NCBI RefSeq assembly: GCF_000820145.1
Contig: NZ_CDBW01000041.1
Span: 1-64,000, forward strand
Length of the DNA: 64,000 bases
Origin: Aeromonas sobria
GTDB taxonomy: Bacteria > Pseudomonadota > Gammaproteobacteria > Enterobacterales > Aeromonadaceae
Direction: 5' to 3'
The stretch's first letter is position 1; each line of letters starts with the position of its first letter. The position numbers and the translations under genes were made by a program. A model generated the notes under the pieces. The model had not been told where the DNA came from. It did not search any database and worked only from the letters and a program-made list of their open reading frames with translations. This document shows positions 18,275-27,171 of the stretch, in pieces.

Positions 18275-19468
18275 TCAGCGGGCGCGTACCACCAGACCCT
18301 TGAGGTAGAAGCCTTCTGGATAGGCGGTACCGATGGGGTGATCGGACGCCTGGGAGAGTAGCTCCAGGATCTGGGCATCGCGACCGGCATCGAGCGCCGC
18401 ATCGGCAACGATCTTCTGGAACAGGCTCTGCTCCATCAGGCCGGAGCAGGAGTAGGTCAGCAGCACGCCACCCGGCGCCAGCAGCTGGAACGCCAGCATG
18501 TTGATGTCCTTATAACCACGGCAGGCACCCAGCAGCTGGGCCTTGCTCTCGGCAAACTTGGGCGGATCCAGCACGATGACATCGAACTTCTCGCCCTTCT
18601 CGCGGTATTCACGCAGCAGCTTGAACACATCGTGACGGACAAACTGGGTGTTGCTGATATCGAGCCCGTTCAGCTCGGCGTTCTGGCGAGCGATATCCAG
18701 TGCATTCTGGGAGAGATCGACGTTGACCACCTCTTTGGCACCACCCTTGAGGGCATAAATGCCAAAACCACCGGTGTAGCTGAAGCAGTTAAGGACACGT
18801 TTGCCTTCGGTGTACTTGGAGACAGCCTGACGGTTGTCGCGCTGATCCAGATAGAAGCCGGTTTTGTGGCCGTTGCGAATATCCACCAGGATCTTCACGC
18901 CGTCGTTCTCTTCGATCACCACCGGTTCGGTCGGGGCTTCGCCATAGATGACACCGGTACGCTCTTTCAGCCCCTCTTTTTTACGTACTGCTACGTCGGA
19001 ACGCTCATAGATGTTGCACTCGGGGTAGAGGGTACGCAGCGCCTGGGTGATCAGCTCGCGCTGGAACTCGGCACCGGCGGAGAGGATCTGGCACACCAGA
19101 AAATCGGCATAACGGTCGATGGTCAGACCCGGCAGGCCATCGGACTCAGCGGCGCACAGGCGATAGCCGGTGAGCCCCTGACGCTTGATCAGCGGATCGC
19201 GAGACTCCTGCGCATATTTGAGGCGACGAATAAAGAAGTCGAGATCAACGGTCTCATTCTTGTCGAAGGTCCAGACCCGGGCACGGATCTGGGAGCTGCT
19301 TGACCAGGCACCACGGGCAAGCCACTTGCCATCGTTGGCGTAAATCTCGACGGTATCGCCGTCAACAGGATTACCTTCCACCCGCTCAATCCCCTTGGAG
19401 AAGATCCAGGGGTGACGGCGCAGCAGGGATTTTTCGCGACCTTTGACGAGATAGATGAATACGCTCAT
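18275..19468 (-). CDS. rlmI: 23S rRNA m5C1962 methyltransferase RlmI
   Basis: SAM-dependent enzyme that methylates C1962 of 23S rRNA. The N-terminal PUA domain (GREKSLLRRHPWIFS) is followed by the Rossmann methyltransferase with VLNCFSYTGGFG and VLDPPKFAESK. The 397 residues match E. coli RlmI (YccW) closely. The start at 19468 (MSVFIYLVKG) is preferred over an upstream in-frame codon. In E. coli it neighbours yccX. Here a flagellin gene lies between them. Confidence 0.96.
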   Translation of the reverse strand: MSVFIYLVKGREKSLLRRHPWIFSKGIERVEGNPVDGDTVEIYANDGKWLARGAWSSSSQIRARVWTFDKNETVDLDFFIRRLKYAQESRDPLIKRQGLTGYRLCAAESDGLPGLTIDRYADFLVCQILSAGAEFQRELITQALRTLYPECNIYERSDVAVRKKEGLKERTGVIYGEAPTEPVVIEENDGVKILVDIRNGHKTGFYLDQRDNRQAVSKYTEGKRVLNCFSYTGGFGIYALKGGAKEVVNVDLSQNALDIARQNAELNGLDISNTQFVRHDVFKLLREYREKGEKFDVIVLDPPKFAESKAQLLGACRGYKDINMLAFQLLAPGGVLLTYSCSGLMEQSLFQKIVADAALDAGRDAQILELLSQASDHPIGTAYPEGFYLKGLVVRAR

Positions 19469-19747
19469 GGATGTTTGCCGATGGTAGAAAGAAAAGGGGC
19501 CACATTCTATGTGCAATAGGGCGGCTAAGCCAGCCTTTGCTGGTATATGGCGGAGTGACGCACTGTACGCCGGGACAACGACCGGGTGTTCTATCTGCAG
19601 GATTTGCAGAATCTTGATGTTGGCGTTTCACGCTGCTTATTTTATATGCTTTGGTTGGTTGTGCTTATTTTTTGTTCAATGCGTGTTTTTGTATGCGCAA
19701 AATATAATCAAGTTAGCGTTTTTATCTTTTTTGTGGGGAATTTTCTC

Positions 19748-19774
19748 TAAAGAGTCATTTGATGATGTCGATAG
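19748..19774 (+). promoter_or_regulatory. Sigma-28 (FliA) promoter for the flagellin gene
   Basis: TAAAGAGT (19748-19755), an 11-bp spacer and GTCGATAG (19767-19774) match the FliA consensus TAAAGTTT-N11-GCCGATAA. It lies 41 bp before the flagellin start codon at 19816. This rules out the upstream in-frame ATG at 19759, which falls inside the promoter. Confidence 0.8.
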
Positions 19775-19815
19775 TGGGGAAGACCATTTTGAATCTTTCC
19801 TGTATCGAGCTGTCC

Positions 19816-21330
19816 ATGTCCCTCTCCATCGCTACCAATATTTCTGCTCTCAACGCTTCTCGCCATCTGGGTCAATCATCCAACACGCTGGACTCGGTAT
19901 ATCGACGACTCTCATCCGGCTTGCGCATCAACAGTGCCGCCGATGATGCGGCCGGCTTGCAGATCAGCAATCGTCTCGCCAGTGAAGTGAACGGGACCAA
20001 TACGGCTATCCGCAATGCCAACGATGGGATCTCGGTGATCAACGTGGCGGATGGTGCGCTCGATGAGTCGGTGAACCTGATGCAGCGGATGCGCACGTTG
20101 GCACTGCAGGCGGGAAGCGGTGCCAACACGGCAGAGGATCGCGTGGCCCTGAATGCTGAATTCAAGCAACTGCAGTTGGAGATTGACCGGATTGCCACAG
20201 ACACCCGGTTTGCCGGACAGGATCTGCTGACGGGAAGTTATAAAGGCATCTTCTCAGTCGGTGCCTATGCAGGACAGAATACCGTCGTTACCGATCTCAA
20301 TGCCCAGACCAAAAATCTGGGGGAGATGGAGTGGCGAGCGCGCAGTCCCGCAGGCAGCAAGCCAGGGGCGTATGATATTGCTGATCTCAAGCTTTCATCT
20401 CAGCCAATCACCCTTAATGGCGTCACCTTTGACAAGGATTATTCAACCTTGGAAGCGTTCGTGGCAGATATTAATGGCACCACCTTTCCCAATAATCAGG
20501 GGCCGGTACAAGCACAACAACTGCCATTTTCAGTCGCCTCTGCCGTGGATTTATCCGCATTACCCTCCTATATCGATGTGGCGGGCCACTCTGTGGATTT
20601 GACCACAGGCATTGATATGACCGGATGGGATCCGGTCAATCCTACGCCCGAAAACAGCGATTTGATGAAGGAGGTGGTTCGGCGTATCAACAATACTGCG
20701 CAATCGGCAGGTCTGGGTTTTTATGTGAGTGCCTCCAACAACAGCAATCCCGCCAGCAATGCATTGACCATGCATAGCGTTCAGGGCAACAGCCTTGCGC
20801 TGGCCAATGGCACAACGCCCCCTCCGCCGCCCGCACCACCGGCGCCTCCGGTGATCAGCAATTCTTCTCTGAGCGCTCTGCTGCCCGATGTTACCCCCAC
20901 GACGTATATCGGTCAGATGGAACTGCGCTCATCCGGTGACATGTACTCCAATATTGATATGCAGGGAGCGAGCTTGAATGCACTGGGTTTTTATCAATCA
21001 GACAAGAAGAAATATACCGTTGATAACATTGATGTTCTGAGTGATGACAACGCCAACAGAGCGATCAAAACACTGGATACGGGCATGAAACAGCTGGGGG
21101 TTCAGCGTTCGCAACTTGGTGCTCAGGCTAATGCGCTGGATGGGATCGTACGTAATTTGGCCAATGCCAATGAGAACCTCAGTGCTGCCCGTTCGCGGAT
21201 CCGGGATGCCGATATGGCTGTCGAATCGGCCCGCCTGGTCAGTACCCAAATATTGCAGCAAGCGAGTTCATCTATTTTGAGTCAGGCAAACAGTCGCCCC
21301 AATGCGGCCCTGAGTTTGCTGCAATCCTGA
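19816..21330 (+). CDS. Orphan flagellin with enlarged central domain
   Basis: 504-residue flagellin. The D0/D1 N-terminus is clear (MSLSIATNISALNASRHL, then RLSSGLRINSAADDAAGLQ), as is the C-terminus (NANENLSAARSRIRDADMA ... LSLLQS). Between them lies a central domain of about 250 residues, larger than that of the usual ~300-residue Aeromonas flagellins, with a proline hinge PPPPPAPPAPP near residue 340. No other flagellar gene is in the window. A sigma-28 promoter lies just upstream, so expression is expected with late flagellar genes. It is inserted between rlmI and yccX, neighbours in E. coli, which suggests later gain. Confidence 0.93.
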   Translation: MSLSIATNISALNASRHLGQSSNTLDSVYRRLSSGLRINSAADDAAGLQISNRLASEVNGTNTAIRNANDGISVINVADGALDESVNLMQRMRTLALQAGSGANTAEDRVALNAEFKQLQLEIDRIATDTRFAGQDLLTGSYKGIFSVGAYAGQNTVVTDLNAQTKNLGEMEWRARSPAGSKPGAYDIADLKLSSQPITLNGVTFDKDYSTLEAFVADINGTTFPNNQGPVQAQQLPFSVASAVDLSALPSYIDVAGHSVDLTTGIDMTGWDPVNPTPENSDLMKEVVRRINNTAQSAGLGFYVSASNNSNPASNALTMHSVQGNSLALANGTTPPPPPAPPAPPVISNSSLSALLPDVTPTTYIGQMELRSSGDMYSNIDMQGASLNALGFYQSDKKKYTVDNIDVLSDDNANRAIKTLDTGMKQLGVQRSQLGAQANALDGIVRNLANANENLSAARSRIRDADMAVESARLVSTQILQQASSSILSQANSRPNAALSLLQS

Positions 21331-21383
21331 GCGGGGCTGCCAGCCGGTATAGCGATTGGTCGCCATCCATTGTCACGATCAAT

Positions 21384-21416
21384 AAAGATGAGGCCACCCA
21401 TTGGGTGCCTCATCTC
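21384..21416 (+). terminator. Terminator-like hairpin after the flagellin gene
   Basis: GATGAGGC...ACCCA pairs with TGGGT...GCCTCATC to form a long stem about 55 bp after the stop. The following T-run is short. Confidence 0.65.
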
Positions 21417-21696
21417 TTTGTGCTGGATTCTATTGGCTTCACAGGTCAGCGTTTAATCTCTCTGAGTACCGGCCACTTAGGCGCTGGCGGTCCGCATGTC
21501 CCCGCGGAGAACGGTGATGATAAAGAGGGGTAACCAGAGCGCGACATGGCATTTTTCACTGATGGTGAGGTGAATGAGATAGCGGTCAACCCACCGGAAT
21601 TTAACTTCTTTCATAATGGAGCTGCATCCTGCAGAACAGGGCGTGCCGCGCTCACTATCGTCGTGGGAATTTTTTCTTCAGTAGAAGGTGCGAGAA
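21417..21696. other. Intergenic region before yccX
   Basis: 280 bp without a supported gene. An open frame from 21546 overlaps the acylphosphatase start out of frame and has no recognisable product. Confidence 0.5.
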
Positions 21697-21969
21697 ATGG
21701 GAGAGCAATCGTTTGTCATTCGGGTGTGGGGGCAGGTGCAGGGGGTGGGATTTCGCTATTTCACTCGTGAGCGGGCACTGCAACTGGGTTTGCGGGGGCA
21801 CGCCTACAACCTGGAGGATGGCTCGGTGGAGATCCTCATCAGCGGCCCCGCGCAAGGGATACAGATGATGCTGGGCTGGTTGGAGCACGGCCCGCGCACC
21901 GCCAGAGTGACCCGTATGGAGTATCAAGCGGCGCTGCCACCCACTGGCCAGGGCTTTCACACCAACTGA
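21697..21969 (+). CDS. yccX: Acylphosphatase
   Basis: 90-residue acylphosphatase that hydrolyses carboxyl-phosphate bonds of small acyl phosphates. The signature VQGVGFRYFT holds the catalytic Arg, and YNLEDGSVEIL holds the catalytic Asn. The start at ATG 21697 has AGAAGG upstream; a GTG at 21688 is less likely. It ends convergent with metG at a shared terminator. Confidence 0.93.
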   Translation: MGEQSFVIRVWGQVQGVGFRYFTRERALQLGLRGHAYNLEDGSVEILISGPAQGIQMMLGWLEHGPRTARVTRMEYQAALPPTGQGFHTN

Positions 21970-22037
21970 GCTGGCGAGATGAGGTGTCGGTAGGCTTGCA
22001 GAGGGCGGGAGTGTGGTTTGTGGCTAGGGGACTATGC

Positions 22038-22063
22038 AAAGAGAGGCCAACGGGCCTCTCTTT
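22038..22063. terminator. Bidirectional terminator yccX / metG
   Basis: A perfect 11-bp stem AAAGAGAGGCC with GGCCTCTCTTT and a 4-nt loop lies between convergent genes and can serve both. Confidence 0.85.
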
Positions 22064-22093
22064 GGTTTATCGCGGTGAGCGTCGCCGGTGGCG

Positions 22094-24124
22094 TTACTTA
22101 ACGCGCATCCCCGGTTGGGCGCCTTCCTGCGGTTCCAGGATCCAGAGATCCTTGCCGCCCGGGCCTGCGGCCAGCACCATCCCTTCGGACATGCCAAAGC
22201 GCATCTTGCGCGGTGCCAGGTTGGCCACCATCACGGTCAGCTTGCCTTCCAGATCTTCGGGATTGTAGGCGGATTTGATGCCGGCAAACACCTGACGGGT
22301 CTCGCCACCGATATCCAGCTGCAGCTTGAGCAGCTTCTCCGCTTCCGGCACCGCTTCGGCTTTGACGATCAGCGCCACCCGCAGGTCAATCTTGGCAAAG
22401 TCGTCATAGGCGATGGTTTCGCTGATGGGATCGTCTGCCAGCGGGCCAGCCACTTTCGGTGCCTGCTCTTTGGCCAGATCTTCCTTGGAGGCTTCCACCA
22501 TGGCTTCGACCTTGGCCGGCTCGATGCGGGAGAACAGCGCCTTGAACGGAGCCAGCTGGTGGTTGGTCAGTGGCTGGGCCACGCCATCCCAGGAGAGGGT
22601 TTCACCCAGGAAGGCTTCGGCACGTTCGGCCAACAGCGGCATCACCGGCTTGAGGTAGGCCATCAGCACCCGGAACAGGTTGATACCAACGGAGCAGACT
22701 TCCTGCAGCTGTGCATCAGCCCCTTCCTGCTTGGCAAGTACCCAGGGTGCCTTGTCATCTACATAGCGGTTGGCCTTGTCGGCCAGCGCCATGATTTCGC
22801 GGATGGCGCGGCTGAATTCACGGCTCTCGTACGCCTCGGCAATGGTGGTACGCGCATTGGCGAATTCGGCGTAGAGCTCGGGCTCGGCGCAGGTGGCAGC
22901 CAGCTTGCCGTCGAAACGCTTGGCGATAAAGCCGGCGTTGCGGGAGGCGAGGTTGACCAGCTTGTTGACCACGTCGGCGTTGACCCGTGCCACAAAGTCA
23001 TCGAGGTTCAGGTCCAGATCGTCGATGCGGCTGTTAAGCTTGGCTGCGTAGTAGTAACGCAAGCACTCCGGATCCAGGTGGTTCAGGTAGGTAGATGCCT
23101 TGATAAAGGTGCCCTTGGATTTGGACATCTTGGCACCGTTGACGGTGACATAACCGTGCACACACACCTTAGTCGGCTTGCGGAAACCCGCGCCTTCCAG
23201 CATGGCTGGCCAGAACAGGGAGTGGAAGTAGACGATATCTTTACCGATGAAGTGGTAGAGCTCGGCACTGGAGTCCGCTTTCCAGTAGCTGTCAAAATCC
23301 AGATCGTCACGCTTGTTGCACAGATTCTTGAACGAACCCATGTAACCGATAGGGGCATCGAGCCAGACATAGAAGTATTTGCCCGGCGCATCCGGGATCT
23401 CGAAGCCGAAGTAGGGGGCGTCACGGGTGATGTCCCACTGTTGCAAACCGGTCTCGAACCACTCGCCCAGCTTGTTGGCCATCTCTTCTTGCAGGGCGCC
23501 GGAGTTGGTCCAGGCCTTGAGCATGTCTGCAAACTGCGGCAGATCGAAGAAGAAGTGCTCGGAGTCTTTCATCACCGGGGTAGCACCGGAAACGGCAGAT
23601 TTCGGATCGATAAGCTCGGTCGGGCTGTAGGTGGCACCGCAGCTGTCACAGTTGTCGCCGTATTGCTCCGGGGACTTGCACTTGGGGCAGGTGCCCTTGA
23701 CGAAACGGTCCGGCAGGAACATGGATTTTTCCGGATCGAACAGCTGGGTTATGGTGCGGTTTTTGATGAAACCACCGGCTTTCAGACGGCCGTAGATCAG
23801 CTCCGCCAGCTCGCGGTTCTCATCGCTGTGGGTGGAGTGGTAGTTGTCAAAGCTGATATTGAAACCGGCGAAATCGGTCTGGTGCTCTTTGGATACGGCC
23901 GCAATCATCTCTTCCGGGGTGATCCCCAGCTGTTGTGCTTTGAGCATGATCGGGGTGCCGTGGGCATCATCGGCACAGATGAAGTGCACCTGATGACCGC
24001 GCATTCGCTGATAACGAACCCAGATGTCGGCCTGGATGTGTTCCAGCATGTGGCCAAGGTGGATGGAGCCATTGGCATAGGGAAGGGCGCAGGTTACCAG
24101 CATTGTACGAGGATCAGTTGCCAT
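22094..24124 (-). CDS. metG: Methionyl-tRNA synthetase
   Basis: Class I synthetase of 676 residues. The HIGH motif reads HLGH within YANGSIHLGHMLEH, and the KMSKS loop is KMSKSKGTF. The zinc knuckle has paired cysteines (CPKC ... CDSC). The C-terminal tRNA-binding EMAPII-like domain is present (KIDLRVALIVKAEAVPEAEK). The start at 24124 (MATDPRTMLVTCALPYANG) fits the family length. It is divergent from apbC, as in E. coli. Confidence 0.97.
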   Translation of the reverse strand: MATDPRTMLVTCALPYANGSIHLGHMLEHIQADIWVRYQRMRGHQVHFICADDAHGTPIMLKAQQLGITPEEMIAAVSKEHQTDFAGFNISFDNYHSTHSDENRELAELIYGRLKAGGFIKNRTITQLFDPEKSMFLPDRFVKGTCPKCKSPEQYGDNCDSCGATYSPTELIDPKSAVSGATPVMKDSEHFFFDLPQFADMLKAWTNSGALQEEMANKLGEWFETGLQQWDITRDAPYFGFEIPDAPGKYFYVWLDAPIGYMGSFKNLCNKRDDLDFDSYWKADSSAELYHFIGKDIVYFHSLFWPAMLEGAGFRKPTKVCVHGYVTVNGAKMSKSKGTFIKASTYLNHLDPECLRYYYAAKLNSRIDDLDLNLDDFVARVNADVVNKLVNLASRNAGFIAKRFDGKLAATCAEPELYAEFANARTTIAEAYESREFSRAIREIMALADKANRYVDDKAPWVLAKQEGADAQLQEVCSVGINLFRVLMAYLKPVMPLLAERAEAFLGETLSWDGVAQPLTNHQLAPFKALFSRIEPAKVEAMVEASKEDLAKEQAPKVAGPLADDPISETIAYDDFAKIDLRVALIVKAEAVPEAEKLLKLQLDIGGETRQVFAGIKSAYNPEDLEGKLTVMVANLAPRKMRFGMSEGMVLAAGPGGKDLWILEPQEGAQPGMRVK

Positions 24125-24311
24125 ATAGTCGTTCTTGATGTGCTTGTTGGGATGATACAGTGCCGTGCATGTTACCCGAATTGGGGGTAGCCTGCCTAGG
24201 GTTGTGGCGGTGCCAACCTTGCTAGCAGCTGTCATCGCTCTTGCAGGCAAGCCACTGATTTATGTGCGGTAACCGTTCACCTCAAGAGAAAGACAAGATA
24301 ATGAGGAGTTA

Positions 24312-25394
24312 ATGGTGATTGATTCAGTAAAACAGATCCTCGCCGAATTTAAGCCAGCAGGCTGGCACAAGGATCTGGTCGATGCCGGATTCGTTCGTGA
24401 GATCATCAATCAGGGTCAGGGGCTGACCATCCGGCTGGTATTGCCGTTTGCCGCTTTGTCGCTGCTCGATCAGCTCAAAGAAAACTTCGATGCCAGGCTG
24501 CGTAGCGCCACCGGTGTTTCCCGTATTGACTGGCAGCTTTCTATTGATGTCGCCAGTATGCCCAGAGCGCAGGGGCTGGCGGCGGTGCAGGGCATTCGCA
24601 ACATTATCGTGGTCGCTTCCGGTAAGGGGGGGGTGGGCAAATCCACAACGGCGGTCAATTTGGCACTGGCGCTGCAAAAAGAGGGGGCGCGGGTCGCCAT
24701 TCTCGATGCCGATATCTATGGCCCTTCCATTCCCACCATGATGGGTACGGTCAAGGAGCGCCCCAGCAGCCGTGACGGCAAGCTGATGGAGCCGGTGATG
24801 GCCTGCGGCCTCAAGAGCAACAGCATCGGTTATCTGGTCTCCGAGCAGGATGCCACCATCTGGCGTGGCCCCATGGCGAGCAAGGCGCTGGCGCAGATCC
24901 TCGGCGAAACCCGTTGGGGTGAGGTGGATTATCTGGTGGTGGACATGCCGCCAGGCACTGGTGATATTCAACTCACCATGGCCCAGCAGGTGCCCACCTC
25001 GGCAGCGGTCATTGTTACCACCCCGCAAGATGTGGCACTGGCCGATGCCCGCAAGGGGATCGCCATGTTCAACAAGGTCAATGTGCCGGTGCTCGGCATC
25101 ATCGAGAACATGAGTTACCACGTCTGCAGTGCCTGCGGCCACCATGAGCCGCTGTTCGGTACCGGTGGTGGTCAGAAGATGGCAGAGCAGTACCAAGTGG
25201 CGCTGCTTGGCCAGTTGCCGCTGCACATCGATATCCGCCAACACATGGATGATGGCTGCCCGACCGTGTTCGGCGCACCGGAAGGGAGCCTGGCTAAGGC
25301 CTATTTGAAGCTGGCTCGCAGAGTAGGTGCCGAACTCTTTTTCAGCGCAAAACCGATTGCGACCCCCCTCTATGCCATGGCGCTGGATGAATAA
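24312..25394 (+). CDS. apbC: Iron-sulfur cluster carrier protein ApbC (Mrp)
   Basis: P-loop NTPase that carries and delivers Fe-S clusters, 360 residues. An N-terminal MIP18-like segment is followed by the deviant Walker A GKGGVGKS at 104-111 and a C-terminal CSAC pair that holds the cluster. The ATG at 24312 has GAGGAG upstream. It is divergent from metG. Confidence 0.95.
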   Translation: MVIDSVKQILAEFKPAGWHKDLVDAGFVREIINQGQGLTIRLVLPFAALSLLDQLKENFDARLRSATGVSRIDWQLSIDVASMPRAQGLAAVQGIRNIIVVASGKGGVGKSTTAVNLALALQKEGARVAILDADIYGPSIPTMMGTVKERPSSRDGKLMEPVMACGLKSNSIGYLVSEQDATIWRGPMASKALAQILGETRWGEVDYLVVDMPPGTGDIQLTMAQQVPTSAAVIVTTPQDVALADARKGIAMFNKVNVPVLGIIENMSYHVCSACGHHEPLFGTGGGQKMAEQYQVALLGQLPLHIDIRQHMDDGCPTVFGAPEGSLAKAYLKLARRVGAELFFSAKPIATPLYAMALDE

Positions 25395-25424
25395 TCGGCT
25401 ATCGGTCACTTGAAAGGGAATTGA

Positions 25425-25449
25425 GGGTGGGCATTGCCCACCCTTTTTT
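25425..25449 (+). terminator. Intrinsic terminator after apbC
   Basis: GGGTGGGCA pairs with TGCCCACCC, followed by six T residues. Confidence 0.88.
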
Positions 25450-25504
25450 ATATAATGGATCGGTTTAAACCATCCCCACTGCTCTTCTCTTTTAGGTATT
25501 CGTC

Positions 25505-26149
25505 ATGTCTGATACTCAACATTCGTGTGTGATCATCGGTATTGCGGGCGCATCTGCGTCAGGCAAAAGTCTTATCGCCCAGACCATTTATGAAGAGCTG
25601 GTGGCCGAACTGGGCGCAGGTCAGATTGGTGTGATCACCGAAGATTGCTACTACCGTGATCAGACCCACCTGACCATGGAAGAACGGGTCAAAACCAACT
25701 ACGACCACCCCAATGCGCTCGATCACGATCTGCTGGTGCAGCACTTGAGCCAGCTGGTTAAAGGTGATGCGGTCGCCATTCCTCAATACTCCTATACCGA
25801 ACACACCCGAATGAATGAAGTCACTCCGTTTGCACCGCGCCGGGTGATCATTCTGGAAGGGATCCTGTTGCTGACCGACAGTCGTTTGCGGGATCTGATG
25901 GACGCCTCCATCTTTATGGATACCCCCCTCGACATCTGCCTGCTGCGCCGTCTGGTGCGTGACGTGCAAGAGCGAGGCCGTACCATGGACTCCGTGCTCA
26001 AGCAGTATCAGAAGACGGTGCGTCCGATGTTCCTGCAGTTTATCGAGCCGTCCAAGCAGTATGCTGATGTGATCGTGCCCCGTGGTGGCAAGAATCGCAT
26101 CGCTATTGACATGCTCAAGGCGCGCATTCGCCACATGTTGATTGGTTAA
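25505..26149 (+). CDS. udk: Uridine kinase
   Basis: Phosphorylates uridine and cytidine in pyrimidine salvage. It has 214 residues with the Walker A GASASGKS near residue 17, and TEDCYYRDQ and HPNALDHDLL motifs typical of Udk. It is followed by dcd, as in E. coli, but a terminator lies between, so the two are probably separate transcripts. Confidence 0.97.
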   Translation: MSDTQHSCVIIGIAGASASGKSLIAQTIYEELVAELGAGQIGVITEDCYYRDQTHLTMEERVKTNYDHPNALDHDLLVQHLSQLVKGDAVAIPQYSYTEHTRMNEVTPFAPRRVIILEGILLLTDSRLRDLMDASIFMDTPLDICLLRRLVRDVQERGRTMDSVLKQYQKTVRPMFLQFIEPSKQYADVIVPRGGKNRIAIDMLKARIRHMLIG

Positions 26150-26155
26150 AGCGAA

Positions 26156-26183
26156 ACAAGCCGGGTGATGCCCGGCTTTTTTA
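26156..26183 (+). terminator. Intrinsic terminator after udk
   Basis: AAGCCGGG pairs with CCCGGCTT, followed by T residues, 10 bp after the udk stop. Confidence 0.88.
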
Positions 26184-26212
26184 AATGAACATTTTGTCAG
26201 GAGAGTCGCCCA

Positions 26213-26794
26213 ATGCGTCTGTGTGATACCGATATTGAACGTCATCTTGATGAAGGCAAGATCGTCATTGAGCCAAGACCCGGCGTTGAGCGGATCAGTG
26301 GCGTCAGTGTCGATGTGCTGCTGGGTAACGAATTTCGGGTGTTTCGCGATCATACCGCTCCTTATATCGATCTGAGTGGCCCGAGCGGCGAAATGGCCGA
26401 TGCCATCGAGCGGGTGATGAGTGACGAGATCCACATTCCCGACGGCGAAGCCTTCTATCTTCATCCGGGTCAGTTGGCGCTAGCCGTAACCTATGAGTCG
26501 GTTACCCTGCCTGCCGATATCGTCGGTTGGCTCGATGGTCGCTCTTCATTGGCCCGTCTTGGTTTGATGGTGCATGTGACCGCGCACCGGATCGATCCGG
26601 GCTGGTCTGGCCGCATCGTGCTGGAGTTCTACAATGGCGGCAGATTGCCGCTGGCGCTGCGCCCCAAGATGAAGATCGGTGCCCTGAACTTCGAAATGCT
26701 CTCTGGTGCGGCCGCTCGCCCTTATAACAAGCGGGAAAATGCCAAGTACAAGAGTCAGCAGGGCGCGGTTGCCAGCCGCATCAATCAGGACTGA
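26213..26794 (+). CDS. dcd: dCTP deaminase
   Basis: Deaminates dCTP to dUTP, the main source of dUMP for thymidylate in enteric-type bacteria. It has 193 residues; the motifs GRSSLARLGL and HRIDPGWSGRIVLEF carry the catalytic Glu. An AGGAG site lies before the ATG. Confidence 0.97.
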   Translation: MRLCDTDIERHLDEGKIVIEPRPGVERISGVSVDVLLGNEFRVFRDHTAPYIDLSGPSGEMADAIERVMSDEIHIPDGEAFYLHPGQLALAVTYESVTLPADIVGWLDGRSSLARLGLMVHVTAHRIDPGWSGRIVLEFYNGGRLPLALRPKMKIGALNFEMLSGAAARPYNKRENAKYKSQQGAVASRINQD

Positions 26795-26820
26795 TAACCG
26801 GCCACACAGCAACGATTCAA

Positions 26821-26844
26821 GGGAGCACAAGGTGCTCCCTTTTT
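26821..26844 (+). terminator. Intrinsic terminator after dcd
   Basis: GGGAGCAC pairs with GTGCTCCC, followed by TTTTT. Confidence 0.88.
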
Positions 26845-26936
26845 ACATCTGGAATCAAACGGATATGGGATTTGTGGAGCTGGTCGGATGAGATTGGCGG
26901 GGCCGGGTCGTTTTATCACCACTGTTTCCCATTTTT

Positions 26937-26954
26937 CTGTCATAAAAGTGTCAT
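26937..26954 (+). promoter_or_regulatory. Pho box upstream of pitA
   Basis: CTGTCAT-AAAA-GTGTCAT is a near-perfect pair of 7-bp direct repeats with 4-bp spacing, the PhoB-binding pattern. A run of A residues follows, as in PhoB promoters. It lies about 220-235 bp before the pitA start. Confidence 0.7.
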
Positions 26955-27171
26955 AAAAATGAAATTATTGGCTTAATTGTCAGCTATTTTTGCCCTTTCC
27001 CGCAATCATTGATGGCTTTAATTAATCAATGGCAAGCCGCATGAGGGCTGGAGCTAGGATATTTTTTTCCAAAAAGCTCTTTTTTTTTATGGCTGAAATA
27101 TTTCAATGGTGGCTATGGTGTTGGCCGCCATCTGGCATAATCCGCCGCAACTCATAAACAGGCTTGTTTTT

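Noticed and set aside
19759..19815. Longer flagellin N-terminus from ATG 19759
   Set aside because: These codons lie inside the sigma-28 promoter; the flagellin D0 domain begins at MSLSIATN (19816).
21546..21770. 74-codon ORF before yccX
   Set aside because: Overlaps the acylphosphatase out of frame, no ribosome-binding site of note, no recognisable product.
22088..24190. Plus-strand open frame of about 700 codons opposite metG
   Set aside because: Shadow of metG with no supported start or domain.
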